From positions 1 to 34,805 of the forward strand of contig NZ_JAMYFE010000099.1 of the NCBI RefSeq assembly GCF_024129865.1: DNA of 34,805 nucleotides, written 5' to 3'. The stretch is from Stieleria tagensis. Its GTDB lineage: Bacteria; Planctomycetota; Planctomycetia; Pirellulales; Pirellulaceae. The position numbers and the translations under genes are program-made. Numbering within the stretch: the stretch's first letter is position 1; the number at the start of each line of letters is the position of its first letter. The notes under the pieces are model-generated. The model did no database searches, had not been told where the DNA came from, and worked only from the letters and a program-made list of their open reading frames with translations. Positions 16,771 through 25,637 of the stretch are shown here, piece after piece.

Positions 16771-18659
16771 TGAACTTGCAACCTGATGATTTCTGGACAT
16801 TCTCCCAGTGGCTGCTTCGCCCGGGAGCGTTCCTGGAAAGCGCTCTGCTGCAGGGCATCGTGTTGGTCCTACTGGCGATCCTGCTCGGACTGTTAGTCGC
16901 CTACGTCATCTCGGCCGCCCACTACGGTCCCGGCGAAGGGTTCTATGCGGTCGCACGCTCGATCCGCGATTTCCTGACCGTCGATTTGCCCGGCACCAGC
17001 CCGCGGCGGATCATGGCGCTGGCGCATTTGGCGTTCAAAGAAGCCATTCGCAGACGGATCCTGTTCGTGATCGGCCTGTTTGTGGTCATTCTGTTGCTGG
17101 CCGGTTGGTTTTTGAACCCCGACAGCGATGACCCGGCGCGGTTGTATATCAGTTTTGTACTGACCGCAACGAACTATCTGGTGTTGGCTTTGGCGTTGTT
17201 CATCAGCGCGTTCTCGTTGCCTCAGGACATCGAAAACCGCACGATTTATACGATCGTCACCAAACCTGTGCGGGCCAGCGAAATCGTGCTCGGCCGAATG
17301 CTGGGGTTTGTCGCCGTCGGCACCGTGATGTTGGTCCCGATGGGGTTGGCCAGTTACATCTTTGTCAAACGTGGGCTCGACCATACCCACTTGGAAGCGG
17401 TCGAGGCCGAACAGGTCAACGGCCAGATCGTGGGCGAAACCGATCGCGTCCGCAATCACTCGCACGAGTTCACGATCGAAGACGGTGAAACGCAAGGTTT
17501 GACCGCGATCGTCCGTGGACACCGACACGTCGTTACCCGCGACGGTGACAAATTCACGATCGGCGATCCGGTCGGCCAGTTGCGCGCCCGGATTCCGTCG
17601 TATGGTGAAATCCAGTTCTATGACCGCAGCGGTGAAGCCAAAGAGGAAGGCATCGATGTCGGTGCCGAACGACTGGCCGGTGGCTATGGCAATGCCGGCA
17701 TTTCACGATTGATTGGTGTGACCGGTGGCACGCGTAAATTGGAACACAGCTATGTCGAAGGTGGCACGCTGGGGATGGCTGAGTTCACATTCAGCAACGT
17801 CACCCCGAAGCGTTACCCCGACGGCATTCCAATCGACTTGTCGGTTCGCGCCTATCGATCCTACAAAGGCGACATTGAATCCGGCATTCGCGGATCGTTG
17901 ACGATGAAAAACCCCGACACCGGGGCGGAATCCAATCCGATCGCGTTTGTTGTCAATGAATACCAAATCGATGAACGGACACTGCCGCTGGAGATCGAAG
18001 GCACCGATGCCAACGGCGAAACGCGATTGCTAAACGTTTACGATGACTTGGTCAACGATGACAGCCAGATGCAAATCCTGCTGCGTTGTTTGGACCGCAG
18101 CCAATACCTGGGTGTCACCAAAAGCGGTTTGTATCTGCGACCGGCCGAATCAAGTTTCGAATGGAATTTGACCAAAGCCTACATCTCGCTGTGGCTGCAA
18201 ATGACGATGATCATCGCCTTTGGCGTGATGTTCAGCACCTTCCTTAGCGGCCCGGTCGCGATGGTGGCGACCGCCGTTTGTGTGTTGATGGGTTTCTCGG
18301 CAGAAAGCATTTACGACACGCGACACTTCATCGACACCAACGTTTCTCGCGGCGGCGGTCCGATCGAATCGTTGGTTCGGCTTGTCAAGCAAGACGCAAT
18401 GACGACGCAATTGGACGTCGAAGGCGTCGCCAACACGCTGATCAAAAGCGCTGACGCGATGATCGTTTACACCATGGATGCCGTTGCCACCGCGCTGCCG
18501 AACCTGCCGCGGATGATGGCCACAGCGGAATACGCCGCCAGTGGAATCGATATTTTTGGCGCCGTGCTGGCGCGACACTGTGTCGCCACGCTCGGCTATT
18601 GCATCCTGGCCTTCCTTATCAGTTACTTCTTCTTGAAATCTCGCGAGATCGCGGCATGA
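16770..18659 (+). CDS. ABC-2-type transporter permease with large extracytoplasmic domain
   Basis: A 629-residue membrane protein. Four hydrophobic segments fall in the first ~200 residues (LVLLAILLGLLVAYVISA; ILFVIGLFVVILLLAGWFL; LVLALALFISAFSLP; VAVGTVMLVPMGLASYIFV). A soluble region of about 260 residues follows, then a C-terminal membrane part (SLWLQMTMIIAFGVMFSTF; VAMVATAVCVLMGF; LGYCILAFLISYFFL). The segment after segment 3 (DIENRTIYTIVTKPVRASEIVLGRMLGF) is the usual ABC-2 coupling stretch. The large middle domain is predicted to lie outside the cytoplasm. It overlaps the ATPase stop by 1 base and the next gene by 4 (ATGA). The substrate cannot be read from sequence. Confidence 0.85.
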   Translation: MNLQPDDFWTFSQWLLRPGAFLESALLQGIVLVLLAILLGLLVAYVISAAHYGPGEGFYAVARSIRDFLTVDLPGTSPRRIMALAHLAFKEAIRRRILFVIGLFVVILLLAGWFLNPDSDDPARLYISFVLTATNYLVLALALFISAFSLPQDIENRTIYTIVTKPVRASEIVLGRMLGFVAVGTVMLVPMGLASYIFVKRGLDHTHLEAVEAEQVNGQIVGETDRVRNHSHEFTIEDGETQGLTAIVRGHRHVVTRDGDKFTIGDPVGQLRARIPSYGEIQFYDRSGEAKEEGIDVGAERLAGGYGNAGISRLIGVTGGTRKLEHSYVEGGTLGMAEFTFSNVTPKRYPDGIPIDLSVRAYRSYKGDIESGIRGSLTMKNPDTGAESNPIAFVVNEYQIDERTLPLEIEGTDANGETRLLNVYDDLVNDDSQMQILLRCLDRSQYLGVTKSGLYLRPAESSFEWNLTKAYISLWLQMTMIIAFGVMFSTFLSGPVAMVATAVCVLMGFSAESIYDTRHFIDTNVSRGGGPIESLVRLVKQDAMTTQLDVEGVANTLIKSADAMIVYTMDAVATALPNLPRMMATAEYAASGIDIFGAVLARHCVATLGYCILAFLISYFFLKSREIAA

Positions 18660-20584
18660 ACCAGTCGACTGCTTTTCGTCGCAAGATCATTTACTTGGTG
18701 ATCCTGGTGGCGACCTTGGTCCCACTTTATTTGCTGGGGCAACCTTCCGACGGCACACCGAATTCCGGTGGCCAGTTGGCGATGATGCGTGATGATTTCG
18801 AGATCTCCGAGAGTGACTTGGGGGAAATCAGCCCGGCCAGTGAAACCATGAAACTGGCTTCGTTGGGATTGCGTGGTGTGGCCGCGACGCTGCTTTGGGA
18901 GAAAGCTCACAAGTACCGTGTGACCCACGAGTGGGATCGTCTGAAAGCCTCGCTCAATAACATCGCATTGCTGCAACCACACTACGACAAAGTCTGGGAA
19001 CACCAAGCGCACAACTTGGCCTACAACGTCTCAATCGAATTCGACGACTATCGCCAACGCTATGAAATGGTGCGCGAAGGCACGGAGTTTTTGACGCGAG
19101 GTGTGCGTCAAAACCGTAAAGCTCCGCGATTGATCTGGTACACCGGTTGGTTCTATGGCCAAAAGATCGGGATGTCGGACGAAAAACGTCAATTTCGACG
19201 TCTCTTTGCTGACGACAGCGTGTTGCACGAATCGTTGGCCGAAGAAGGCATCGAAGTCGACAGCAATGAAGCGCTCGGTCCGTTGGGCAAGCCTGACAAC
19301 TGGTTGGTCGGTCGCCTGTGGCTGAACCATGGCTACGACATCGTGGATGCTGGTGTCAAAATTCGACGTCAAACGCCGTTGAACTTCTACGAAACCGGTC
19401 CCAAATGGACGTTCAAGCACGCCGAAGCAATCGAACAAGAAGGCATCTTGGATCAGAACGCTGAACGCGCCTGGACCCGCGCGTCGGAGGAATGGGATCG
19501 CTTCGGACGGCGCAGTATTCCCACCACATCGCCGTTCACGATCAAGCTGGGCGCGATCAGCGACTTGGTCCAACAGCGTGCCGAAAAAGCCGAAGCCTTT
19601 CGCATCCTTGCCGGAAAGATCTATGAAGACGATCGCCAGGCGAAGATCGACGCGCTGCCGCCGGACACACGAAAAGTCTTGGAGCGCAAGCCGGAAGAAC
19701 GTACCGAAGCCGGTAAGCGAGCTCTGCCACACATCCTCGCGTCGGTGACACCGAGTTTCGCTGAAATCGTGTTGCGATTGCCTGCGGAAAAACAGTTTGC
19801 CGCCGCCGAGTTGTTGAGCGAGATCAAGGACCTGGAAGACCGCATCCAAAAAACGAACGGCTATCGCAATCAAATCAACTACGTCTATTGGGAAAGCTTG
19901 GCACTGGCCGAACAGGAAGAACGAACCGTTAAAGCGCGGCGATTGATCTTTGAAGCTGAAAAAGCCAATGCAGATGCCGAATTGGATCGTGCGATCGAGT
20001 TGTACGACGAAGCCTTTGCGATTTGGGCCGAGATCTTTGATGACTATCCGATCTTGACCATCGACGACACCGCCGAAGACTTGTTCGCTTCGATTCGTCG
20101 CTACATGATCGCCATCGACTCTCAAGATCTGCCGGAAGATTTCCCGCTGAAAACGTTTGCTGAATTGATGAACCAAGGCGACGGGATCAACGACGCCCTG
20201 CTGTACGAGCAAGTTCGTGAACAGCAAGCCGAATTGGCAGTCAAACGCCAGCAGGAACTGGAAGAAGAGGAACGTCAGCGCGAAGCTGAAGCCGCCAAGG
20301 CAGCCAAAGCCGAGCAAATGAAAGCTGAGGAACCGGCCGACAAGCCCGCAGAACCGGCCTCAGCGGAGCCCACGGCGGATGCCGATGCCGACGCGAAAGA
20401 GGGCGAGCCGGAAATGAAGGAAACGGAGACGGCAGCGGAAGAGAAGCCCGCGGAGAAGGAGGAGCCTTCAGCAGAGGAAGAGCCTTCAGTAGAGCCGGGA
20501 ACGGACGCAGAGCCAGATGATGCTGAATCGCCAGCCGAATCCGATGAAGCCGAGACAGAAGCCAGCGAAGAGACCGCTGAGTGA
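18656..20584 (+). CDS. Membrane-anchored accessory protein of the ABC operon
   Basis: A 642-residue protein with an N-terminal membrane anchor (about residues 10-28, IIYLVILVATLVPLYLLG). A long, mostly helical soluble region follows, with many Trp, Tyr and charged residues (LWEKAHKYRVTHEWDRL, IWYTGWFYGQKIGM, FYETGPKWTFKHAEAIEQEG), reminiscent of TPR-like helical repeats. The final ~100 residues are an Ala/Glu/Pro/Lys acidic tail. I know no biochemical function for it. The start at 18656 is chosen because its ATG overlaps the permease stop (ATGA). That coupling makes it the third subunit or a partner of the exporter. It is followed by the multi-hairpin repeats. Confidence 0.8.
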   Translation: MNQSTAFRRKIIYLVILVATLVPLYLLGQPSDGTPNSGGQLAMMRDDFEISESDLGEISPASETMKLASLGLRGVAATLLWEKAHKYRVTHEWDRLKASLNNIALLQPHYDKVWEHQAHNLAYNVSIEFDDYRQRYEMVREGTEFLTRGVRQNRKAPRLIWYTGWFYGQKIGMSDEKRQFRRLFADDSVLHESLAEEGIEVDSNEALGPLGKPDNWLVGRLWLNHGYDIVDAGVKIRRQTPLNFYETGPKWTFKHAEAIEQEGILDQNAERAWTRASEEWDRFGRRSIPTTSPFTIKLGAISDLVQQRAEKAEAFRILAGKIYEDDRQAKIDALPPDTRKVLERKPEERTEAGKRALPHILASVTPSFAEIVLRLPAEKQFAAAELLSEIKDLEDRIQKTNGYRNQINYVYWESLALAEQEERTVKARRLIFEAEKANADAELDRAIELYDEAFAIWAEIFDDYPILTIDDTAEDLFASIRRYMIAIDSQDLPEDFPLKTFAELMNQGDGINDALLYEQVREQQAELAVKRQQELEEEERQREAEAAKAAKAEQMKAEEPADKPAEPASAEPTADADADAKEGEPEMKETETAAEEKPAEKEEPSAEEEPSVEPGTDAEPDDAESPAESDEAETEASEETAE

Positions 20585-20590
20585 TTCGCG

Positions 20591-20886
20591 TGTGACTCGG
20601 CGATCGTGGTTCGTTGGTGTGGAGGATTTATCCGACCGGTCAGCAGGCTCTCACCTGCGGTCGGATGCTTGTTGCGCGGCAGCTGCGAAGCTGGCGTGTT
20701 GCCTGGGGGAAGTGGCCCTGACACGCTAAAGTGTGAACTCCAACTGTGACTGCGGGATCGTGGTTTGTTGGTGTGGAGGATTTATCCGACTGATTAGCAG
20801 GCTCTTACCTGCGGTCGGATGCTTGTTGCGCGGCAGCTGCGAAGCTGCCGTGTTACCTGGGGCCCTGACACGCTGAAGCGTGAACT
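20591..20886. repeat. Tandem pair of ~154-bp multi-hairpin elements
   Basis: Two copies (from about 20591 and 20745, offset 154) are about 90% alike. Each contains TGGTGTGGAGGATTTATCCG, a stem ATCCGAC/GTCGGAT enclosing GCAGG/CCTGC (copy 1: 20630-20666; copy 2: 20784-20820), and an end module CACGCTNAAGNGTG (20722-20735, 20869-20882). Copy 2 has a perfect GGCAGCT-GCGA-AGCTGCC hairpin (20832-20849); copy 1 carries a mismatched version. The pair fills the gap between two convergent genes. A REP/BIME-like family or structured RNA element is plausible. Confidence 0.85.
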
Positions 20887-20913
20887 TGGGCGGTGGCTGG
20901 CGGATGTCCCCTA

Positions 20914-22074
20914 CTAGGCGGCGACTCGGGCGCCTGATTGATAGTAGCTGGAGATCGTATCGACGACTTGCCGCTGCTCCGTTTCCGTCAACGTCGGGAA
21001 GATCGGCAGGTTCAAGATCTCTTGGCTTGCTCGTTCGGTTTCCGGCAGTGTAGATCCGTCGATCTTCAGATATTCGTAGCACTGTTGTTTGTGCATCGGC
21101 ACCGGATAGTAGATTTCGCTGCCGACGCCGCGCTCGCCCATGAACTCACGCATCGCATCACGACGACCTTCGCCAATGCGAATTCCAAACTGGTTCCAGA
21201 CGTGGAACGCATTGGGATCTTGAGTCGGCAGGACGATTTGATCCGGGCCGACCAATCCGGCCTCTTCCAACAGATTCATGTAACGGTTGGCGATTGTCGT
21301 GCGGGCTGTGATCGCATCGTCCAAATGACGAAGTTTCACACGCAGCACTGCGGCTTGAAAGGTATCGATGCGGCTGTTGATTCCAACCACTTGGTGATAG
21401 TAACGCGGTCGCATGCCGTGCCCGGCAATCAGTCGCATGCGGTCTGCCATCGCAGCATCGCGGCTGGTCAACATCCCGGCATCGCCCATCGCACCCAGAT
21501 TTTTGGTCGGGTAAAAACTGAAACAACCGGCTGCTCCCCAGCTGCCGGCCGGCCGCGAATGATAGGCCGCTCCGATGGCTTGGGCGGCGTCTTCGATCAC
21601 CGCAATGTCATGCTGATTGGCGATCTGGCAGATACGGTCGATCTGAGCACATTGACCAAACAAGTGCACCGGGATGATGGCTTTGGTGTTCGGTGTGATC
21701 GCAGCCGCGATGCACTCCGGATCGATATTGAACGTGTCGGGGCAGATATCTGCAAAAATGGGGGTGGCCCCCAACCGCGTGATGCAGCTGACCGAGGCAA
21801 AGAATGTGAAGCTGGGGACGATGACCTCATCGCCCGGTTGCAAATCCAATGCCATCAAAGCCAATAGCAGCGCATCGCTTCCGGATGCACAGCCGACGGC
21901 ATTTTCGACTTGGCAGTAGCTGGCGATCTCATTTTCCAGCTCGGTGACGTCGGGGCCGAACAAAAAACGGCCGCTATCGACGACTGCGGTCAGGGCTTCA
22001 ACAAATTCATCGCGCAGGGGTTGGTTGTCGCGATTGACGTCCAATAGGGGGACGCGGGGGGCAGGGCCAGACAT
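20914..22074 (-). CDS. DegT/DnrJ/EryC1/StrS family sugar aminotransferase
   Basis: A PLP-dependent aminotransferase that typically acts on nucleotide-linked keto-sugars during surface polysaccharide or LPS sugar synthesis. In 386 residues I see SGRFLFGPDVTELE (34-47), GCASGSDALLLAL (61-73), EVIVPSFTFFASVSC (83-97), VIEDAAQAIGA (159-169, D162) and the Schiff-base motif SFYPTKNLGAMGDAG (186-200, Lys191). The C-terminal half has YYPVPMHKQQCYEYL and the NLPIFPTLTETE segment typical of the family. The ATG at 22074 is preferred: GGAAGG lies 9 bases upstream and the family starts with VPLLDVNR. The sugar substrate is not evident. Confidence 0.92.
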   Translation of the reverse strand: MSGPAPRVPLLDVNRDNQPLRDEFVEALTAVVDSGRFLFGPDVTELENEIASYCQVENAVGCASGSDALLLALMALDLQPGDEVIVPSFTFFASVSCITRLGATPIFADICPDTFNIDPECIAAAITPNTKAIIPVHLFGQCAQIDRICQIANQHDIAVIEDAAQAIGAAYHSRPAGSWGAAGCFSFYPTKNLGAMGDAGMLTSRDAAMADRMRLIAGHGMRPRYYHQVVGINSRIDTFQAAVLRVKLRHLDDAITARTTIANRYMNLLEEAGLVGPDQIVLPTQDPNAFHVWNQFGIRIGEGRRDAMREFMGERGVGSEIYYPVPMHKQQCYEYLKIDGSTLPETERASQEILNLPIFPTLTETEQRQVVDTISSYYQSGARVAA

Positions 22075-22398
22075 ATTCGAACCTTCCTTGGTCGTGTTTT
22101 CTCGATAAAACGCGGGAGAACGAGCGTGGTCGGCGAGGTGATCCGGTTCGACCCGTCGGCATCGCGATCGTTGTTTTTTTGAGCGGGAAACTCCGCCGAT
22201 TGTCATACCCGGCCAGCCTCGATCGGGTCAATAGAAATGCCGGCTGAGAAAACTTGGGAAATCACAAGCCATGCCGCCTAACAATTTGCCAGATCGCTCG
22301 TGTTTTCAACTGTACCGCCCTGAAAAAAAACTGTTCTGCCCTGAAAAAACGCGTTTTCCGCCACACCGGACGCGAAACGATTCTGCTCTGATCACACC
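22075..22398. other. Divergent gap (DegT-family / ECF sigma)
   Basis: No gene is supported. It contains a pair of direct repeats, GCCCTGAAAAAA, at 22317-22328 and 22338-22349, spaced 21 bases start to start (about two helical turns) and ending 49 bases before the sigma-factor start. This could be an operator or UP-like element. Confidence 0.5.
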
Positions 22399-23025
22399 AT
22401 GCCAGATCACGTCGCCCAGCACGCCCAGGACGATCCGCCACATGTGGGCGAGGTCGCTGGGGTACAGACGGACGATTCGACGGGAAAACCAGCCGGCCCA
22501 GCGGCGAAATCCCCGCCGCATTGGTCCAGCGACGAAATCGGTTTGTTGATCAGCCGCTACGAGCGACAACTACTGGCATATGCCTGTCGCATGTTAAACG
22601 GGGATTGGCCAGCGGCTCAGGATGCGGTGCAAGAAACGTTTTTACGGCTGTGCCGCGAAGATCGAAGCAAGATCATCGCTCGGATTCAGCCGTGGTTGTT
22701 CGCCGTCTGCCGTAGTCGAGTGATTGATATGCAACGCACACGCCATTCTCATCCGGTCGACGCCGCCGAAATTTCGGTGGCCGACCCGCACCCCGATGCC
22801 ACCACTGCGGCGATCGCAGCCGAGCAGAGTCAACAGCGGCACAGCCGGTTGGCCGCGCTCTTGGATCAGCTTTCACCGCGGCAACAGGAAGTCTTGCGTC
22901 TGCGGATGCAAGCCGGGCTCAGCTATCGCGAAATCGCAGATGTCACGGGGCTGACGGTCAGCAACGTTGGCTTCCATCTGCACGCCGCGGTCCGCTGTTT
23001 GAAAGACGGCGTGGCAACCATCTGA
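22399..23025 (+). CDS. ECF-type RNA polymerase sigma factor
   Basis: A 208-residue sigma-70-family protein containing only regions 2 and 4. Region 2 is at about residues 45-110 (LISRYERQLLAYACRMLNGDWPAAQDAVQETFLRLCRE; IQPWLFAVCRSRVIDMQR). Region 4 is at about 153-203 (LLDQLSPRQQEVLRLRMQAGLSYREIADVTGLTVSNVGFHLHAAVRCLK) with a clear helix-turn-helix. A ~40-residue Pro/Asp-rich extension precedes region 2. No Shine-Dalgarno sequence is visible before the ATG. The VWA gene follows after 87 bases on the same strand and probably shares the transcript. Confidence 0.93.
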   Translation: MPDHVAQHAQDDPPHVGEVAGVQTDDSTGKPAGPAAKSPPHWSSDEIGLLISRYERQLLAYACRMLNGDWPAAQDAVQETFLRLCREDRSKIIARIQPWLFAVCRSRVIDMQRTRHSHPVDAAEISVADPHPDATTAAIAAEQSQQRHSRLAALLDQLSPRQQEVLRLRMQAGLSYREIADVTGLTVSNVGFHLHAAVRCLKDGVATI

Positions 23026-23112
23026 CGTCGTCTTCCGGCTGCCCACACTGGGCTGCTGTTCGATTCCCTGTCGCTCCATTTCGTCCCGTTCGTTCGCCGA
23101 GAGGCAACTTTG

Positions 23113-25458
23113 ATGTCCGATTCAAACCGATCAACCAATCATCGCTCCGATTCGTCCGCCTGGGATGATCCACGCGTCACCGCCTACGTCATGCAAGAAC
23201 TTGCCGATGACCAACGCGCGTCATTCGAAGCGGAATTGCAGTCCAATCCGTCACTTCGAGATGCGGTCACACAGGCCCAACAAGTCACCGAACAATTGCA
23301 AGAACTGTTCGCCGGTGAAACGCCCAACGCACTGGAGGACCAGCGGCGGCAGCAGATCATGCAAACGTCGAATCAGTCGCCGGGAGCGTCTGTTGCTGCG
23401 ACCACCCCTGTTTCAACCGCCGGAAACACCGCCAAACCGCGGCGGTTGACGCCTTGGCTGTTGGCCGCTGCGGCAACGATTCTATTGGCCTGTGGCATCG
23501 CTCCCGCGTTAAATAAATCACGCTCTGTCGCCCGAATTCAACCCGCCTTGCCGCAGTCTAATCCGGCTGCATCGGTCGACGAATCGACCGCACTGATCGA
23601 GAACCCCGCCGGGCGACAGACTGCGTCGGACAACAGCAAGCTCGAATCGTTGAACGGCCCCGCGCTGAACGTTCTCAGTGATTCCGTCGATTTTACCGAG
23701 GGCCTTCAGGCCCCATTGCATGCCGAAAATAAACCGTTTTCGCCAGCGATTGCCCCCGGGAGTGGTTCAGAAAAATCCGTCCAGCTGCATGAAGCAGCAG
23801 AGGAACAATTTGCTTTTGAAGGTCTCATGGTCGAAGAACTTACACGACCGGCATCCAAACAATTGGCCCAAAAAAACCGCGAGCTCGGCACGATCGCCGG
23901 AAAACCTGGCAGGCCGATCTTAAGCAAAAAACTGTCCGCCGGTTTCGTGACCGAAGCGAAACAGCCCACCGAGTACTACTACAGGAATCTCTCCCAAGGC
24001 TTGAACAATTTCAGCACGCTATCGCTGGACCAAAGCCGCTACGAAACGATCGTCGAGAATGAGTTTCAGGCGGTCAGCGAGCATCCGCTCAGCACCTTTT
24101 CGATCGATGTCGACACAGCCAGTTACAGCAAAGTTCGGCGAACGCTGCTGGGCGGCGGCCTGCCGGTCCCCGACGCAGTGCGGATCGAAGAATTGGTCAA
24201 CTACTTTCAATACGACTACGCTGCCCCGGCGGCTGACGCGAAGCATCCGTTTGCCGCAAATGTGACCATCACGAGCTGCCCTTGGAACACGGAGCATCGA
24301 TTGGCGCGAGTCGCGATTCAGGGCAAGACAATCACACGCCAGCAGCGACCGCCATGCAATCTGGTGTTTCTGCTGGACACCAGTGGTTCGATGAATTCGC
24401 CCAGCAAATTGCCGTTGGTGATCGAAGGCATGACAATGCTGACCAAGCAACTGGGCGAAAACGATCGCGTTGCAATCGTCGTCTACGCCGGTTCGGCAGG
24501 GCTGGTGCTCGACAGCACACCGGCGAACAAACACAAGAAAATCAAAAAGGCTTTGGCACAATTGTCAGCCGGTGGCAGCACCAACGGCGGCGCCGGCATC
24601 CAACTGGCCTACGCAACCGCACGGGACCATTTCATCAAAGACGGCGTCAACCGCGTGATCCTGTGTACCGATGGTGATTTTAACGTCGGCATCAGCGGCA
24701 CCAATCCGTTGGTTGATTTGGTCACCGAAGAAGCGTCCGGCGGTATTTTTCTGACCGCACTGGGGTTCGGCATGGACAACCACAACGACGCCATGATGGA
24801 ACAGATCAGCGGCAAAGGAAACGGCAACTATGCGTTTATTGATACCGCCAACGAAGCTCGTAAAGTCCTGGTGCGACAAACCGATGCGACATTGGTGACG
24901 ATCGCCAAAGACGTCAAGTTTCAGTTGGAGTTCAATCCCCGTTTGGTATCCCAGTACCGGTTGATCGGATACGAAAACCGCGTACTGGCCAAAGAGGACT
25001 TCAATGATGACAAAAAAGACGCGGGTGAGATCGGTGCCGGCCACCAAGTCACGGCGCTGTATGAACTGGTGCCCGGCGATGGCAGTGGTCAGGCGAAATC
25101 GTCGGTCGACCCACTGAAGTACCAGAGTGAACTTCAGCTGTCCGAGGCGGCAGCGGGAGATGACACACTGACCCTCAAATTGCGATACAAACAACCCGAC
25201 GGCGACACCAGCACGTTGGTCGAGTTCACCGCCAGAGACGACGAGCAAGCGTTTGAAAATGCAGACGACAACTTCAAATTTGCTGCCGCCGTGGCTTCCT
25301 TTGGCATGCAACTACGCCACAGTCAGTTTGCCGGTGACTGGACACTGCCGACCGTTGCGGAAGTGGCTGCAGCGAATCTTGGTAGCGATGAATTTGAGTT
25401 GCGAGGCGAGTTCGTCCAGCTTGTTCAACAAGCGATCCGCCTAAGCGACGGACGTTGA
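23113..25458 (+). CDS. VWA domain protein (YfbK type) with anti-sigma-like N-terminus
   Basis: A 781-residue protein. The N-terminus (about 17-65: DDPRVTAYVMQELADDQRAS, NPSLRDAVTQAQQV) resembles the cytoplasmic part of anti-sigma factors, though no zinc ligands are seen. A membrane segment follows at about 111-130. After a variable linker comes the YfbK-specific part (FSTLSLDQSRYETIVENEFQAV; HPLSTFSIDVDTASYSKVRR). A von Willebrand A domain spans about 413-590 with the MIDAS motif DTSGSM (about 420), GGSTNGG and CTDGDFN. A C-terminal beta-rich domain follows. The ATG at 23113 has GAGAGG about 8 bases upstream. Likely a membrane-bound partner of the sigma factor before it; binding is inferred. 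Confidence 0.9.
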   Translation: MSDSNRSTNHRSDSSAWDDPRVTAYVMQELADDQRASFEAELQSNPSLRDAVTQAQQVTEQLQELFAGETPNALEDQRRQQIMQTSNQSPGASVAATTPVSTAGNTAKPRRLTPWLLAAAATILLACGIAPALNKSRSVARIQPALPQSNPAASVDESTALIENPAGRQTASDNSKLESLNGPALNVLSDSVDFTEGLQAPLHAENKPFSPAIAPGSGSEKSVQLHEAAEEQFAFEGLMVEELTRPASKQLAQKNRELGTIAGKPGRPILSKKLSAGFVTEAKQPTEYYYRNLSQGLNNFSTLSLDQSRYETIVENEFQAVSEHPLSTFSIDVDTASYSKVRRTLLGGGLPVPDAVRIEELVNYFQYDYAAPAADAKHPFAANVTITSCPWNTEHRLARVAIQGKTITRQQRPPCNLVFLLDTSGSMNSPSKLPLVIEGMTMLTKQLGENDRVAIVVYAGSAGLVLDSTPANKHKKIKKALAQLSAGGSTNGGAGIQLAYATARDHFIKDGVNRVILCTDGDFNVGISGTNPLVDLVTEEASGGIFLTALGFGMDNHNDAMMEQISGKGNGNYAFIDTANEARKVLVRQTDATLVTIAKDVKFQLEFNPRLVSQYRLIGYENRVLAKEDFNDDKKDAGEIGAGHQVTALYELVPGDGSGQAKSSVDPLKYQSELQLSEAAAGDDTLTLKLRYKQPDGDTSTLVEFTARDDEQAFENADDNFKFAAAVASFGMQLRHSQFAGDWTLPTVAEVAAANLGSDEFELRGEFVQLVQQAIRLSDGR

Positions 25459-25490
25459 ACACACACCGAGAAGGGAGATTGGTTTTTGGT

Positions 25491-25552
25491 AACCCGACGT
25501 GTCAGCGAGAGATCCCGCTAGCACCCTAAATCCCTCGCTAACGCGTCGGGTT
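25491..25552. terminator. Long inverted repeat between convergent VWA and MMPL genes
   Basis: The left arm, AACCCGACGTGTCAGCGAG (25491-25509), is complementary to the right arm (25534-25552) at 17 of 19 positions; the other two can form wobble pairs. A 24-base loop separates them. It sits 32 bases after the VWA stop and 86 before the MMPL stop, so a bidirectional terminator or REP-like element is likely. Confidence 0.6.
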
Positions 25553-25580
25553 GTGATAAAATAGCCACTAAAAACGCAAT

Positions 25581-25605
25581 GCCGGTCGGATAAATCCTCC
25601 ACACC
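25581..25605 (-). repeat. Truncated inverted copy of the 20.6-kb element
   Basis: Read on the minus strand, this stretch is TGGTGTGGAGGATTTATCCG followed by ACCGG, identical to the start of the tandem elements near 20616-20640. The homology stops there, so this is a fragment of a dispersed repeat, about 5 kb from the full copies. Confidence 0.8.
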
Positions 25606-25637
25606 AGCGCAGCGACTGACGTTTGTGGAGGGCGCAG

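Noticed and set aside
19031-20317. 428-codon minus-strand frame opposite the ABC accessory gene
   Set aside because: It mirrors a gene tightly coupled to the permease by an ATGA overlap. The translation is a codon-bias shadow rich in Phe, Gln and Asp.
20938-21867. 309-codon plus-strand frame inside the DegT-family gene
   Set aside because: It is the shadow of a gene with a complete PLP motif set.
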